35,497 nt of DNA from Methanobacteriota archaeon (GTDB lineage: Archaea; Thermoplasmatota; Poseidoniia; Poseidoniales; Poseidoniaceae): the NCBI GenBank assembly GCA_002715725.1, contig PAZU01000014.1, positions 1 to 35,497 of the forward strand, given 5' to 3'. The position numbers and the translations under genes were made by a program. The number at the start of each line of letters is the position of its first letter. The first letter of the stretch is position 1. Below are positions 7,708-17,047 of this stretch, piece after piece. Under the pieces are notes generated by a model, which worked only from the letters and a program-made list of their open reading frames with translations, ran no database searches and was not told the origin of the DNA.

Positions 7708-8706
7708 TCAAAGCGTTGCAATCTCAGCAACGCCTGAATCTACTAGGTAGTTGGCAGTCATTTCATCTAAGAATAAAACGTCGCCAGCACCTAAGGTAAT
7801 CTCACCATCTATTGTGATGATTGGCTCTTCAAGGGATTGAATCACTCTAATCCTCAGAAGTTCACCTTGTACTGGTTCTAGAATTTCTTCCTCGACGACT
7901 ACAACCTCTGGTTGAGATTCTGCTTCTACAGCAGCCCATGCCTCAAAATCCATCTCTTCTTTCTTCTTTGAAGGAGCTAATTCCATTGCTGCAGCATGGG
8001 TTTCACCAACTTCTGCATCATTTACTGGTGATTCTTCACTAACCGGTTGCGCACCTGCTAATTCTGGGAATTCTTCTGCCTTAGCGAGTAGGTCTTCTTC
8101 ATCTGTTTCAGATTCTGGTAGCGGCTCACTATCATCTTCCAATGCGATTGTAGGCGGGCCCTGCCCGGTCAGACCTCCACTTTCAGGGACAAATGAGTCG
8201 AGTTGTGTGGTTCCTGCAGCCATTTTTGACTCACCAAGACCTCCTTCTGCAGCGACTCCTCTTTGCATAGCATTCCAGTTAACTGCCTGCTTGAATTTGT
8301 TCAACTGTTCAGTTGCATTAGCATAGAATTCTCTCTCTGCAGGGTCATGCCTAGACCAATCCATTGCCGCTAAATCTTGGCCTTGCAAACCCTCTGTTCG
8401 TAATGCCATACTCGCTGAATGTTGTAGCATTGCAACCATTCTTTTTCTTGCTAATTCAGAAGCAGTGCGTCTAATATTGGCTTGACGCTTTTGCATGGTC
8501 TGCATCTTTAGCGATGGGCCTACAGTTTTGTAGACCTCATGAATTTCCATTTCTATTGTGTCCAACAGTTGGCCAACTTTCGTCCAGAAATCACTCCTCG
8601 GCATAGGCATAGGTACGCTTCTTCCGGCTTGTTGTCTTAGAGTTGAGAATAACTGTTCTTCGATCTCTTTGGCCTGAGATGGATTGAGGAAGGTCCGCTC
8701 GGCCAT
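7708..8706 (-). CDS. Probable GINS complex subunit (Gins51/Sld5-like)
   Basis: 332 residues from ATG 8706, preceded by GAGGAT. The N-terminal 120 residues are helical, with the pattern of the GINS A domain: DFWTKVGQLLDTIE followed by NIRRTASELARKRMVAML. A long acidic, low-complexity linker (about residues 170-275) follows. The last 50 residues form a compact beta module (LLRIRVIQSLEEPI...LGAGDVLFLDEMTANYLVDSGVAEI) that fits the B domain of archaeal Gins51, where a small beta domain follows the helical domain and ends with a short motif like RGVAEEI. GINS joins MCM and GAN/RecJ-like Cdc45 in the replicative helicase. The assignment rests on pattern recognition. The protein is longer than typical archaeal GINS because of the linker. 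The gene is divergent from the giant surface-protein gene. Confidence 0.6.
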   Translation of the reverse strand: MAERTFLNPSQAKEIEEQLFSTLRQQAGRSVPMPMPRSDFWTKVGQLLDTIEMEIHEVYKTVGPSLKMQTMQKRQANIRRTASELARKRMVAMLQHSASMALRTEGLQGQDLAAMDWSRHDPAEREFYANATEQLNKFKQAVNWNAMQRGVAAEGGLGESKMAAGTTQLDSFVPESGGLTGQGPPTIALEDDSEPLPESETDEEDLLAKAEEFPELAGAQPVSEESPVNDAEVGETHAAAMELAPSKKKEEMDFEAWAAVEAESQPEVVVVEEEILEPVQGELLRIRVIQSLEEPIITIDGEITLGAGDVLFLDEMTANYLVDSGVAEIATL

Positions 8707-8753
8707 GCTTATCCTCGTGGCGCGGGACTCCTATCAACCCTTCAGCGAAATCG

Positions 8754-11700
8754 GTGAACAAACAAAACGAAGTTTCAAACCCTTTGACGCTGGGTTCACC
8801 GTCGGTGAACCCAATTAGACAAGCCTACATCCTTGTGTTTCTGATGCTGTTAACCCCTTGGGCCGCAGCGGATGTTTCAACTTGGCAGGGCCCAACTTAT
8901 TCACCGGATGATGCAGGTCTTAATCCCTCGAATTCAATTTACGATGGTTTCACTATACCAACCAATTCAACAATAACAGCATCAGAGTTCTCTATCGAAC
9001 CCAAATGGGTTGAAGCCGAAGATAATGGAACTCTGTGGTCTGGAGATTCTTCAGGTTTTGCTCAAGGTAGTGTTAATGGGACATCATATCTCACAACCAA
9101 TGGAGATTTGACCCTAGCAACCAATTCAACCTACGGTGAAATGACCGACTTTGAGACAAGCAAACTACAGTTTGCATCTTGGTCTTCTCAAGGCGATGAA
9201 TTTTGGATGCCTGTCAATTTATCAAATGTAACGTATGGTCCAAAAGATGCAACTTCTGGTGATTACGCTGCAGGAACCAATGGTTCAATCCCTCCTGGTT
9301 CAGAGGGATATATTAGGTCGCAATTTTGGCCAATTCCTAATGTTGTTAGATACTTCAATCTAACATTTGATCGCTGGAACTCTATGGATTCAGGAGATAT
9401 TGCAGAATTACATTATTCGATAGATAGTGGTTTGAATTGGCAAGCATTAGATAACTGGTCAGGAACAACTTCGGATTGGGTTACTGAAAATTATTCCTTA
9501 GACACATTAGTTCAGAGTGCCACTTCTATCGCTTTTAGATTCTATATAAAAACTCTAAATCAATCAAACCCAACAGCAGGTTTGTTCATAGATTCATTCA
9601 ATATTTCGAATGAAGGCGAGCCGTTGGCTGCATGGTTTCATGGAAATGCTACAGGCCAATATTCGGTCCATGCCGACGGAACACTAATTGTTCCAGTAAA
9701 TATATCTGGGCTTAGTGCCCCATTAGAGTTGAACTATTGGGCGAATTGGGATATCCAAGGTGGAAACTACGATAATTTGGTTGTCATGATCTCTCAAGAC
9801 AACGGCTCATCATGGACGATTATGAGCCCGCTACCCGGTGTCCCAGCACATGGAATTCCGTATGGGGGAACTACATACAATCAGCAATCATATGGCTGGA
9901 GGGAATTATTACATCCCTTCCCTCATTGGGCAGCAGGACATGTTAATGCATCGAACACTTTACTGAAATTCAGAGTAACTACTGATGGTTCAATCAACCA
10001 CGGTGGTAGTGCAATAGATGGCTGGGAAGGGATAATGATTGATGATTTACGAGTGTTTTCAGCGGTTGGCACCCCAAATATGCAATCACGTTTACTAGAG
10101 AATTTGACAGATAATTCTAGTCACACATTAGAATCGGTTCAAGGATTTGCGAATGATTGGCAGCATGTTGATTGGGAAGGCCACAATGGTCCATGGTCAG
10201 AGTTTGATTCCTTTGAGGCGGTCCAAGGATTACCTTCTGGTTGGAGAGTAGACCACATCCGTGGAGCAACATCTTGGGAGAGAGGAGCAATCGACAATAG
10301 CAACGGGTATGGTCCGAACTCCACATCTTGGCCAAGTGGTTACAAAGGAATGGGTATTAATCTCGATGGAATATATTCGAACAATGTCTATACCCACCTA
10401 ATTTCGCCAATATACCATATTCCGAATGGAGCTACTGCAAGATTGACATTCAATCATTGGATTTGTACAGAGGCTTCATGGGATGGAGGCTCAATTTTCA
10501 CCTCTATCGATGATGGGCTCTCTTGGCAACACTATGGAGATAATATCAGCGGCTTCTATGATACGGTTTCGCAAATCAACACCAATTCGCCATTTTTTGG
10601 ACTGGGAATCTTTGATGGCTCGACCGTAGCAAATGGGTGCGGCACATCGAATTCAAATCATACATTCAGTAGGGTTAGCGGTGACATATCGCATCTCGCG
10701 GGTAACGAAGTTCGGGTCAAGTTTTCATTCTTCACAGACCAATACGTGGAAGAAGATGGATGGTACATTGATGATGCTGGAATAATTATCGATAGATTCC
10801 GAGCACATGGAACTTGGACTAGCCCGGTAGTCGATGCTGATGATGCCGGTTGGGCTAGATTGACTTCGCTATACGAATCACCAGATGAGACCCAAATTAG
10901 TGTGGATGTATTAGATGTAAACAATAACATCATTGAAGGGCATGAAAACATGTCTCTACCTTTAGATTTGAAGATAGCTGCTTGGGAATATCCACAATTA
11001 AAGTTCAGACTTAATCTTTCAACTGCTAATGAAACAATAACACCTAGAGTGAAAATTCTCCATCATGGAATCACTGAATATTTCAACTTAGAAATGCTTC
11101 AGCGAATGGACCCAAATTTGCCAAATTGGGTCACTACCCCGAGTCTTGCAACTTCTAATTCTTCAGAGTATATCTTGCAAATAGAAACTCCCTCTTGGAA
11201 GCCATTCAGCGATGTGAAACTGGAATGCGACGGCAATATTTCAGCACGGATTAGTTCGATCACAGATAGGATTCCTGTTTTGGTTTACCCATCAGTACCT
11301 GTAACAGCTCAAGGAAGTGTAATTGACGAGGCGGATTGTGGCAATGTTTTGGTGAATAGTTTAGGGCCCGCACAAGCAACAACTCTAGAATTAAGAATAC
11401 AAGGTGGAGAAGAATTTGATTGGATTAAAATCGAGCCTATCGGTTTGCTAGCACCAAAAAATCCGAGCATAGATTTAGGCAATGACGGTGTTATTGATTG
11501 GGCGTGGCAAGGAGAATTCCATCATGCTAGCAAACTTCATTCCTTGGTAGTGGACGGTGTTGAAACCTCTCTCTCAAATCTATCTGGATTCTCCTCAAAT
11601 TATTCTCAATCTCTAAATTTCTCAATTTTGCTTCCCGCAAGGAATCTTTCTCAACAAGTTTGGACTTGCGGCCAAGAGTTTAATTGCTACAACGGCGCTT

Positions 11701-14700
11701 TAAATTTCATTACAAACGGCTCACAAAATCCGAGTTTGACCGAGGAGTATGTTTGGATACAAAATTCTGGGATTGCACATTACATGACCGAGTACAAATT
11801 CCATTTCACTACTAATCAGGATACTAATTTCAAATTGCTATCAATAAATTATATCTCAGGTTTCGAGCATACGGCTACAATCAATACTTCGCTTGGAGGA
11901 TTGTTTGTTTCTAATCAAGATATGACATCTACTATGCCTGTGAACATTTCATGCGATGTCGGCGGAATTATCTTTGATGGCGAGATAACTCATGAGAAAT
12001 CGATAATCGATACATGGATTTCATTACCACAACTAACTTTCAGACCAGGTCTAATACAGTCGGCAACATCGAGCCATGAAATTCTAGCAAATGCATCCGA
12101 ATTAGAATCGGTAAAACTCAAGGTTTCTACAAGCCAAAACATTGAGGACACAATAGCAGAGTTGACACTTGATAATCTAGACTCTGGTGGTAGATTCCTA
12201 CAGAATTCAGGAGCTGGAGTCCTTGCCTTAGATTCTGCGAACAGTACATGGGATGGACAAAATGTCACTTGGTCTGTTCAAGGCAAGTGGTTACTTGATG
12301 ATAATGCGCGTCTTTATTGGTTCTCATCCGCTTCAAACATTGATGGAATAACACTTGGGCCTGTCATGGGAATAACCGGTTCCGCACAGCACGCAGCATC
12401 TGTAAACGACCTTGAGGTCATTTCATTGAATGCTTGGTCCGATAATAGAGCATTGCACGATTTTTCGGATCCATTGTGGCCGTTGAATGTAATGGGTGAC
12501 AAAGAAATCGTCGTTTCTGGAGAAGTGAGGTATTCGGGATTAGATGGAATCAATCCTCTGCCAGAAGATGTTGATGTGATTCTAGAGTTGCTAGATGGTG
12601 AACAAGTATTGACCAGTACTTCTGCAACAATCAATTCCAATGGTATATTCAACGCTTCCCTAACTACACCGAACGAGACCGGTTTGAGCGGCACAGAGTT
12701 GAAATTGGTTCCACAATTAGTGAATATTGGAGATTCTCAAACAACTACAGCAAATGATTCAACGTCAATTTCTCAAGAAATTAGGATTGTTTTAGATTTG
12801 ATAAATTCAGAAGTAATTTCGCTAGAAATCGATGCACCGGGAGAAAATCAACCTGCAGATGGACATATTTGGCATCCGGGGCAGGACATTCCTTTGCAGT
12901 TGGAAATCGAGGATGATAATGGCCTTCCTGCGAAGATGGAATTGTTCTACAATAGAAGTGGAAGAGGATGGGAATCCATCGATTTCCTCACACCAATCGG
13001 TGCCACATATGCTGTAATCGACTTGCCTTTAATCGATGAGACTAGCGTCCCATTGCCTACAGAAGAAGTTGGATGGCTCGACGTTTACATTTCAGGTACT
13101 GATTTAGCTGGCAATTCTCTGATTGGTGGAGGAGACTCTGAACAACCCTATGCCCGCATACATGTTCAGCCTAGGTATTCTACATGGATTAATGGAGAAT
13201 CGATTGGGCTTGACATAATCGATGGGAATTTGTTACCAGGAAACACTCATCGATTCAATTTCACCATATCGGATGAAAATGGAATCGAATCTATTGACAT
13301 GATGAGAGTCGTTCTTTCCAAAGATGAAGGCATGTGTTGGATAGAATGGATGCCTTGGAGCGGAGAGATTGTTCACGATGTTGGATGTTTCATTAAACCA
13401 CCAACAATACAAGCGGTACAAAGGTGGCAAGCAAATACTTGGGATGTTTACTTTGATTTTGAACTGCGATGGGATTTGGATGAAGACCTCGCAGGAATAA
13501 CAAATGTACCATCATTGAGTTTATGGGACGAAAATGCTCCGTTAGATGCCTTATTCACCTCCATTGATGTTCATTCCTGGGCGATTCACAGCGGCATAGA
13601 CTTACGCGTAGTCAATGCCGTAGACAAGGTCGCCCCTCTTGGTGATTTTATTGATGGAGTAGCGTATATTCACGGCCAAGATATAGTCGACATCGAAGTC
13701 ACAGCATATCACATGGGATATGATATCCCTGCCGAAAATTTACCATTCAGCACAACATATTCGATAGATTTGATTGGTAACAATGCATCCACTCAATCAA
13801 CAAATTCTCTGAATAGTGATGGTACCTCAATCAACAGAATTGTATTTGATTCAGCCTTGTATGGTACGCAAATAAAAATGCTAGTCGAGTTAAGCAGCGT
13901 GTATAATCATAGTACAACAGGAGACGACATAGACATAGTAATCGATAATAGCCCACCTGTAATTGTGGTTTCAAGCGGTCATTTGGTGACGATTGATTCC
14001 GATGAGTTAGACCAAGTACAAATCAAGGTAACAATGACTGATGACCACGGCTTAAATTCAAATCCGCTCACAATGAATTGGAATTATGTACGCCAAGGAA
14101 GAATAGTCGAAAACTCACAAGGAACTGCAATTATTCCAGTAGAATTCCAGAGTGTGAGGTCTAATCTGTATTCAGCGGTCATAGATCTGAACACATCTTC
14201 AGATTTACAAAAAGGAGATTTCCTGATGGTTTGGTTTGAGGGTTCAGATGCTTCAGGTCGCCAAATAGTTGGCACAGGAACAAGCAATGTAGAACCGATT
14301 GAAACGATAATTCGCTGGATTGCATATGAGCCAGAATTACAGGAAATCGTCACTACTCCTTACCGTCCAGATGTTGGTGACATAATTTTCATACAATGTA
14401 GAGTTCAGAACATTGGCTTACTTGAAGGGTACTCAAATCTAACTCTCATCGATGGTGATGGGAAAGAATTAGAGCGAATCAATTTCACATTATTAGTGAA
14501 CATGGAATTTATTCACACCTTCGAAGTTGAGGCTTGGCAAGAGGGCGACCTTGGATTGCGTTTACAATTAGACGGCCAAGAGTTAACTCCGGTGCCAATT
14601 TCAAATGTTCAGGTTAGGGTAGATAATGGCGCTAATTCACAAGCAACACTGCTTGGTCTGTCGGTTTTGTCTGTTTTCATAGCTGGGATTATACTCTTCA

Positions 14701-14750
14701 TTGCAAATTCTCGTAAGAATAATCAGTTCTCTTTCGATGAGGAAGAATGA
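8754..14750 (+). CDS. Giant type I membrane surface protein with jelly-roll and Ig-like repeats
   Basis: 1998 residues from GTG 8754; GTG 8805 (residue 18) is an alternative giving a tighter signal peptide (NPIRQAYILVFLMLLTPWAAA). After the signal come three related units at about residues 150-285, 290-440 and 475-690, each with a YSIDSGLNW or TSIDDGLSW strand and ending in DDLRVFS or IDDAGIII. This is the pattern of MAM/jelly-roll-like domains in secreted peptidases and adhesins. The middle is beta-rich with Ig-like stretches. A CARDB-like domain (about 1866-1958) precedes one transmembrane helix (about 1965-1986) and a short basic, then acidic cytoplasmic tail. Many N-x-S/T sequons suggest heavy glycosylation. 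No catalytic motif is seen. It is probably an S-layer-associated or adhesion protein. Confidence 0.85.
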   Translation: MNKQNEVSNPLTLGSPSVNPIRQAYILVFLMLLTPWAAADVSTWQGPTYSPDDAGLNPSNSIYDGFTIPTNSTITASEFSIEPKWVEAEDNGTLWSGDSSGFAQGSVNGTSYLTTNGDLTLATNSTYGEMTDFETSKLQFASWSSQGDEFWMPVNLSNVTYGPKDATSGDYAAGTNGSIPPGSEGYIRSQFWPIPNVVRYFNLTFDRWNSMDSGDIAELHYSIDSGLNWQALDNWSGTTSDWVTENYSLDTLVQSATSIAFRFYIKTLNQSNPTAGLFIDSFNISNEGEPLAAWFHGNATGQYSVHADGTLIVPVNISGLSAPLELNYWANWDIQGGNYDNLVVMISQDNGSSWTIMSPLPGVPAHGIPYGGTTYNQQSYGWRELLHPFPHWAAGHVNASNTLLKFRVTTDGSINHGGSAIDGWEGIMIDDLRVFSAVGTPNMQSRLLENLTDNSSHTLESVQGFANDWQHVDWEGHNGPWSEFDSFEAVQGLPSGWRVDHIRGATSWERGAIDNSNGYGPNSTSWPSGYKGMGINLDGIYSNNVYTHLISPIYHIPNGATARLTFNHWICTEASWDGGSIFTSIDDGLSWQHYGDNISGFYDTVSQINTNSPFFGLGIFDGSTVANGCGTSNSNHTFSRVSGDISHLAGNEVRVKFSFFTDQYVEEDGWYIDDAGIIIDRFRAHGTWTSPVVDADDAGWARLTSLYESPDETQISVDVLDVNNNIIEGHENMSLPLDLKIAAWEYPQLKFRLNLSTANETITPRVKILHHGITEYFNLEMLQRMDPNLPNWVTTPSLATSNSSEYILQIETPSWKPFSDVKLECDGNISARISSITDRIPVLVYPSVPVTAQGSVIDEADCGNVLVNSLGPAQATTLELRIQGGEEFDWIKIEPIGLLAPKNPSIDLGNDGVIDWAWQGEFHHASKLHSLVVDGVETSLSNLSGFSSNYSQSLNFSILLPARNLSQQVWTCGQEFNCYNGALNFITNGSQNPSLTEEYVWIQNSGIAHYMTEYKFHFTTNQDTNFKLLSINYISGFEHTATINTSLGGLFVSNQDMTSTMPVNISCDVGGIIFDGEITHEKSIIDTWISLPQLTFRPGLIQSATSSHEILANASELESVKLKVSTSQNIEDTIAELTLDNLDSGGRFLQNSGAGVLALDSANSTWDGQNVTWSVQGKWLLDDNARLYWFSSASNIDGITLGPVMGITGSAQHAASVNDLEVISLNAWSDNRALHDFSDPLWPLNVMGDKEIVVSGEVRYSGLDGINPLPEDVDVILELLDGEQVLTSTSATINSNGIFNASLTTPNETGLSGTELKLVPQLVNIGDSQTTTANDSTSISQEIRIVLDLINSEVISLEIDAPGENQPADGHIWHPGQDIPLQLEIEDDNGLPAKMELFYNRSGRGWESIDFLTPIGATYAVIDLPLIDETSVPLPTEEVGWLDVYISGTDLAGNSLIGGGDSEQPYARIHVQPRYSTWINGESIGLDIIDGNLLPGNTHRFNFTISDENGIESIDMMRVVLSKDEGMCWIEWMPWSGEIVHDVGCFIKPPTIQAVQRWQANTWDVYFDFELRWDLDEDLAGITNVPSLSLWDENAPLDALFTSIDVHSWAIHSGIDLRVVNAVDKVAPLGDFIDGVAYIHGQDIVDIEVTAYHMGYDIPAENLPFSTTYSIDLIGNNASTQSTNSLNSDGTSINRIVFDSALYGTQIKMLVELSSVYNHSTTGDDIDIVIDNSPPVIVVSSGHLVTIDSDELDQVQIKVTMTDDHGLNSNPLTMNWNYVRQGRIVENSQGTAIIPVEFQSVRSNLYSAVIDLNTSSDLQKGDFLMVWFEGSDASGRQIVGTGTSNVEPIETIIRWIAYEPELQEIVTTPYRPDVGDIIFIQCRVQNIGLLEGYSNLTLIDGDGKELERINFTLLVNMEFIHTFEVEAWQEGDLGLRLQLDGQELTPVPISNVQVRVDNGANSQATLLGLSVLSVFIAGIILFIANSRKNNQFSFDEEE
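8791..8813. promoter_or_regulatory. Perfect 10-bp palindrome at the giant-gene start region
   Basis: TGGGTTCACC (8791-8800) and GGTGAACCCA (8804-8813) are exact reverse complements with a 3-nt spacer. It covers the alternative GTG start at 8805. It could be a DNA operator for a dimeric regulator acting on the divergent pair, or an mRNA hairpin masking the start codon. Confidence 0.5.
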
Positions 14751-14778
14751 TGTTTGATTAACTCTGCGCTGGGCTCAA

Positions 14779-14860
14779 GCCGGAGTACCCGAGTGGTCAA
14801 AGGGGGCGCACTCAAGATGCGCTGCGAAATGCTTCGTAGGTTCAAATCCTACCTCCGGCA
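14779..14860 (+). tRNA. tRNA-Leu (anticodon CAA)
   Basis: The acceptor stem GCCGGAG pairs with CTCCGGC, with discriminator A at 14860. The anticodon stem GCGCA/TGCGC closes the loop CTCAAGA, giving anticodon CAA, which reads UUG. A long variable arm (about TGCGAAATGCTTCG) marks it as class II, and the T arm is GTAGG-TTCAAAT-CCTAC. No CCA is encoded. There is no intron. A T-rich stretch (TCTACTTTTC) follows and probably ends the transcript. Confidence 0.96.
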
Positions 14861-14870
14861 TCTACTTTTC
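14861..14870 (+). terminator. T-rich end after tRNA-Leu
   Basis: TCTACTTTTC begins right after the discriminator base. T-rich tracts are the usual 3' end signal for archaeal tRNA transcripts. Confidence 0.4.
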
Positions 14871-14938
14871 ATTGATAAATAGTGATGTTTGCATCACCCA
14901 AGTCTAATCTTCGGTGCAACAGAATTAATTGTGAATTT

Positions 14939-16015
14939 CTAATTGCCTAGAATGCTGTTAAGAAATCTCATAGCTTCTTTTCGGCCATCTTCTGTAATGG
15001 TATCAAGGGGTGAATTTGCTTCAATTTGTGTCAATCCGTCGGACTCCTCAACACGAAGAATCGATTGAAGGTTGTCATAAAGGCTGTTCAATTGAGATTG
15101 GCCAAACACGACATAGACCTTATCTGCCTCTCCGAAAACGTCCACTGCCCATTCAAGTCCGAAATATGGCTTTCCGTTACGCACGAGTAACATACAATCG
15201 CGTAAGTCGATGTTGTAGCGTGACCGAATCATTGAATTGTTGAATGAATCGTATTCTATTGTATAGGTTTCAGTCCCTTTTATATTTGCATGAAGTTGAA
15301 TCAATTCCTTTTTTGCACCTTGTTCATCTTCGGCGAGGTTGAAACCCGGCCAATCAGGGTGGTTGATGCCGAAGATTCGGTTAATGCTTAGTCCTCGGCT
15401 GATAAGATCAAGGTTGAAGTTGAGAAATTTCTCACCAGTTTGTGGTCTTAGCCACCATAGACGCGTGTTAGTGAAGGCTGTAGCGAAAATAGCATCCCCG
15501 CTTTCGGCGAATTCAGTGATCAGTTGATACGTGTCTTTTGCCTGTGCGTCTTTGGATAGGCCAGGTGTCTGTGAAATGAGTTGAATACGGCCGAAGTCCC
15601 GAACATTCGCTTCTTGTTCGTGTAAGGTCCAATGAACGATTTCATTGGCAACAATCTCGCTACGTCCATCAGCGTCCTTTGAAGCAATTCCTTCGATTAG
15701 GTTGCGCAATGAGTAAGCAATTTTCGCACGAACAGGACCTATTTTTGTTAACGAAGCCTTGGATTTTGGCCAATTCATGGAGAGCACGCCATATTCCATC
15801 TCGTTCGTTTTCTGTTGGAGACGATGAATGAAAATCACTGCAGGGCCAATGATGCTTGTTGCCGCACTGGTCAAGATGTATTGAGATATAACCATCGTAT
15901 CGGCTTCAATCAGTTGCTCACCAATGGCTAATCGAGAAATGCCCGTGAGAAAGATTCCAACCAAACCGGATATAATTCCAGCAATGATTAGTGATGGATT
16001 TGAAATTTCACTCAT
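14939..16015 (-). CDS. Membrane-anchored protein with a large cytoplasmic domain, unknown function
   Basis: About 358 residues from ATG 16015 (a GTG three codons upstream is also in frame). Two N-terminal transmembrane helices (PSLIIAGIISGLVGIFLTG and ISQYILTSAATSIIGPAVIF) form a hairpin, leaving a cytoplasmic domain of about 280 residues. A helical part (about 80-170) leads to an alpha/beta part with alternating strands: DAIFATAFTNTRLWW, GLSINRIFGI, ETYTIEYDSF, CMLLVRNGKPYFGLEW and VYVVFGQSQ. The order is reminiscent of phospholipase-D-like sensor domains, but no HKD motif is present, so any such fold would be non-catalytic. The start overlaps the end of the upstream transporter gene by 8 nt, indicating translational coupling. 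I cannot name the family. Confidence 0.7.
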   Translation of the reverse strand: MSEISNPSLIIAGIISGLVGIFLTGISRLAIGEQLIEADTMVISQYILTSAATSIIGPAVIFIHRLQQKTNEMEYGVLSMNWPKSKASLTKIGPVRAKIAYSLRNLIEGIASKDADGRSEIVANEIVHWTLHEQEANVRDFGRIQLISQTPGLSKDAQAKDTYQLITEFAESGDAIFATAFTNTRLWWLRPQTGEKFLNFNLDLISRGLSINRIFGINHPDWPGFNLAEDEQGAKKELIQLHANIKGTETYTIEYDSFNNSMIRSRYNIDLRDCMLLVRNGKPYFGLEWAVDVFGEADKVYVVFGQSQLNSLYDNLQSILRVEESDGLTQIEANSPLDTITEDGRKEAMRFLNSILGN

Positions 16016-16967
16016 TTTCAACACCGCCAGTCTCTGCGAGTTCTTCCTCGCCTTTGATTACTAAGCCCATGCCAATCATCAAAACAGTTGCGCCAACCAA
16101 TGTCCATAAACTCGGGACATCTGTTGTCCCAAGTAACCATCCAATGAACGATCCAATAAGAGGTTCAAACAGATAAGCGACGCTTACAATGATGGGAGGG
16201 AACCAGCGAAGTACGCCGCTGATTCCTGCATGTCCTACAATTCCTGGGAAAACAGCTAGGTAAAGGACATACAATATCCACGCACTACTCATCCATCCGA
16301 ATAGTGAAAGGTTTTCGTTTCCAATTGAGAAAGTACTACCCTCAAGCATGAGGGACATGATGGCAAGGAAAATCGCAGCGAGTAAAGTTACTGGGAAGAT
16401 GTAAACAAACAAGGGCATCCATTGACGAAGTTTTCTACCTGCGACAAAATAACCCACTACTGCACAAGCACCGATGATGGCAGCAAGGTCGCCCATCAAG
16501 GTCACTTCAGTTTCGACAGAAATTCCTAGAAGTGTAATCCCGCCTCCAATAAAACCGATACTCGCGCCCCAAACTTGTTGTTTTGGCACATATCTCCTTA
16601 ACAAAAGTGCACCAAACACGATTAGAAGGGGATGTATCGTAACAAACAGAAGACTGTGAGTGAGAGAGGTATTGTCTAGCGACCAAACCCATGCACCCAT
16701 GTGGAGGCCAAGGCTGATTCCGGAACCAATCAAAATCCACCGTGTTTCTGGCAGTCTAAATTTAGTCATGGCGTGATTGTCATTTTGCATACTCCTATAC
16801 TGTACGACAAATAAAGGCGCAATCAGCAATGAAGTTACTTGAAACCTCCATGATGCACGAAGGAGAGGAGGGACATCCTCCATGAGTTGGAAGATGGCTC
16901 CTGCACTCGAAATCGCAATGATTGATAGCGAGAGTAAAATCCACAGCCAAATTCTCTGTGTCCTCAT
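16008..16967 (-). CDS. EamA/DMT-superfamily transporter
   Basis: 319 residues from ATG 16967 (a TTG at 16988 would add seven residues). About ten hydrophobic segments arranged as two EamA repeats: first half from IWLWILLSLSIIAISSAGAIF to GFIGGGITLLGI, second half from LAAIIGACAVVGYFVAG to LVGATVLMIGMGLVI. Characteristic spots are SLTHSLLFVTIHPLLIVFGALLL at the end of the first repeat and SVAYLFEPLIGSFIGWLLG in the second, typical of drug/metabolite exporters. The substrate cannot be predicted. It is the first gene of a two-gene unit with the membrane protein whose start it overlaps. Confidence 0.85.
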   Translation of the reverse strand: MRTQRIWLWILLSLSIIAISSAGAIFQLMEDVPPLLRASWRFQVTSLLIAPLFVVQYRSMQNDNHAMTKFRLPETRWILIGSGISLGLHMGAWVWSLDNTSLTHSLLFVTIHPLLIVFGALLLRRYVPKQQVWGASIGFIGGGITLLGISVETEVTLMGDLAAIIGACAVVGYFVAGRKLRQWMPLFVYIFPVTLLAAIFLAIMSLMLEGSTFSIGNENLSLFGWMSSAWILYVLYLAVFPGIVGHAGISGVLRWFPPIIVSVAYLFEPLIGSFIGWLLGTTDVPSLWTLVGATVLMIGMGLVIKGEEELAETGGVENE

Positions 16968-17047
16968 CAAACCCACTTTTTTTTCCAACTAACATCATGA
17001 GATAAGTCTTGGCCCATCTCTGGCTCATAGATTAACAGGATTGCTCA

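Noticed and set aside
16977-16984. Run of eight T before the DMT transporter gene
   Set aside because: It points in plus orientation, while both neighbouring genes are on the minus strand, so it is not their terminator; it is an A-rich leader for the transporter.
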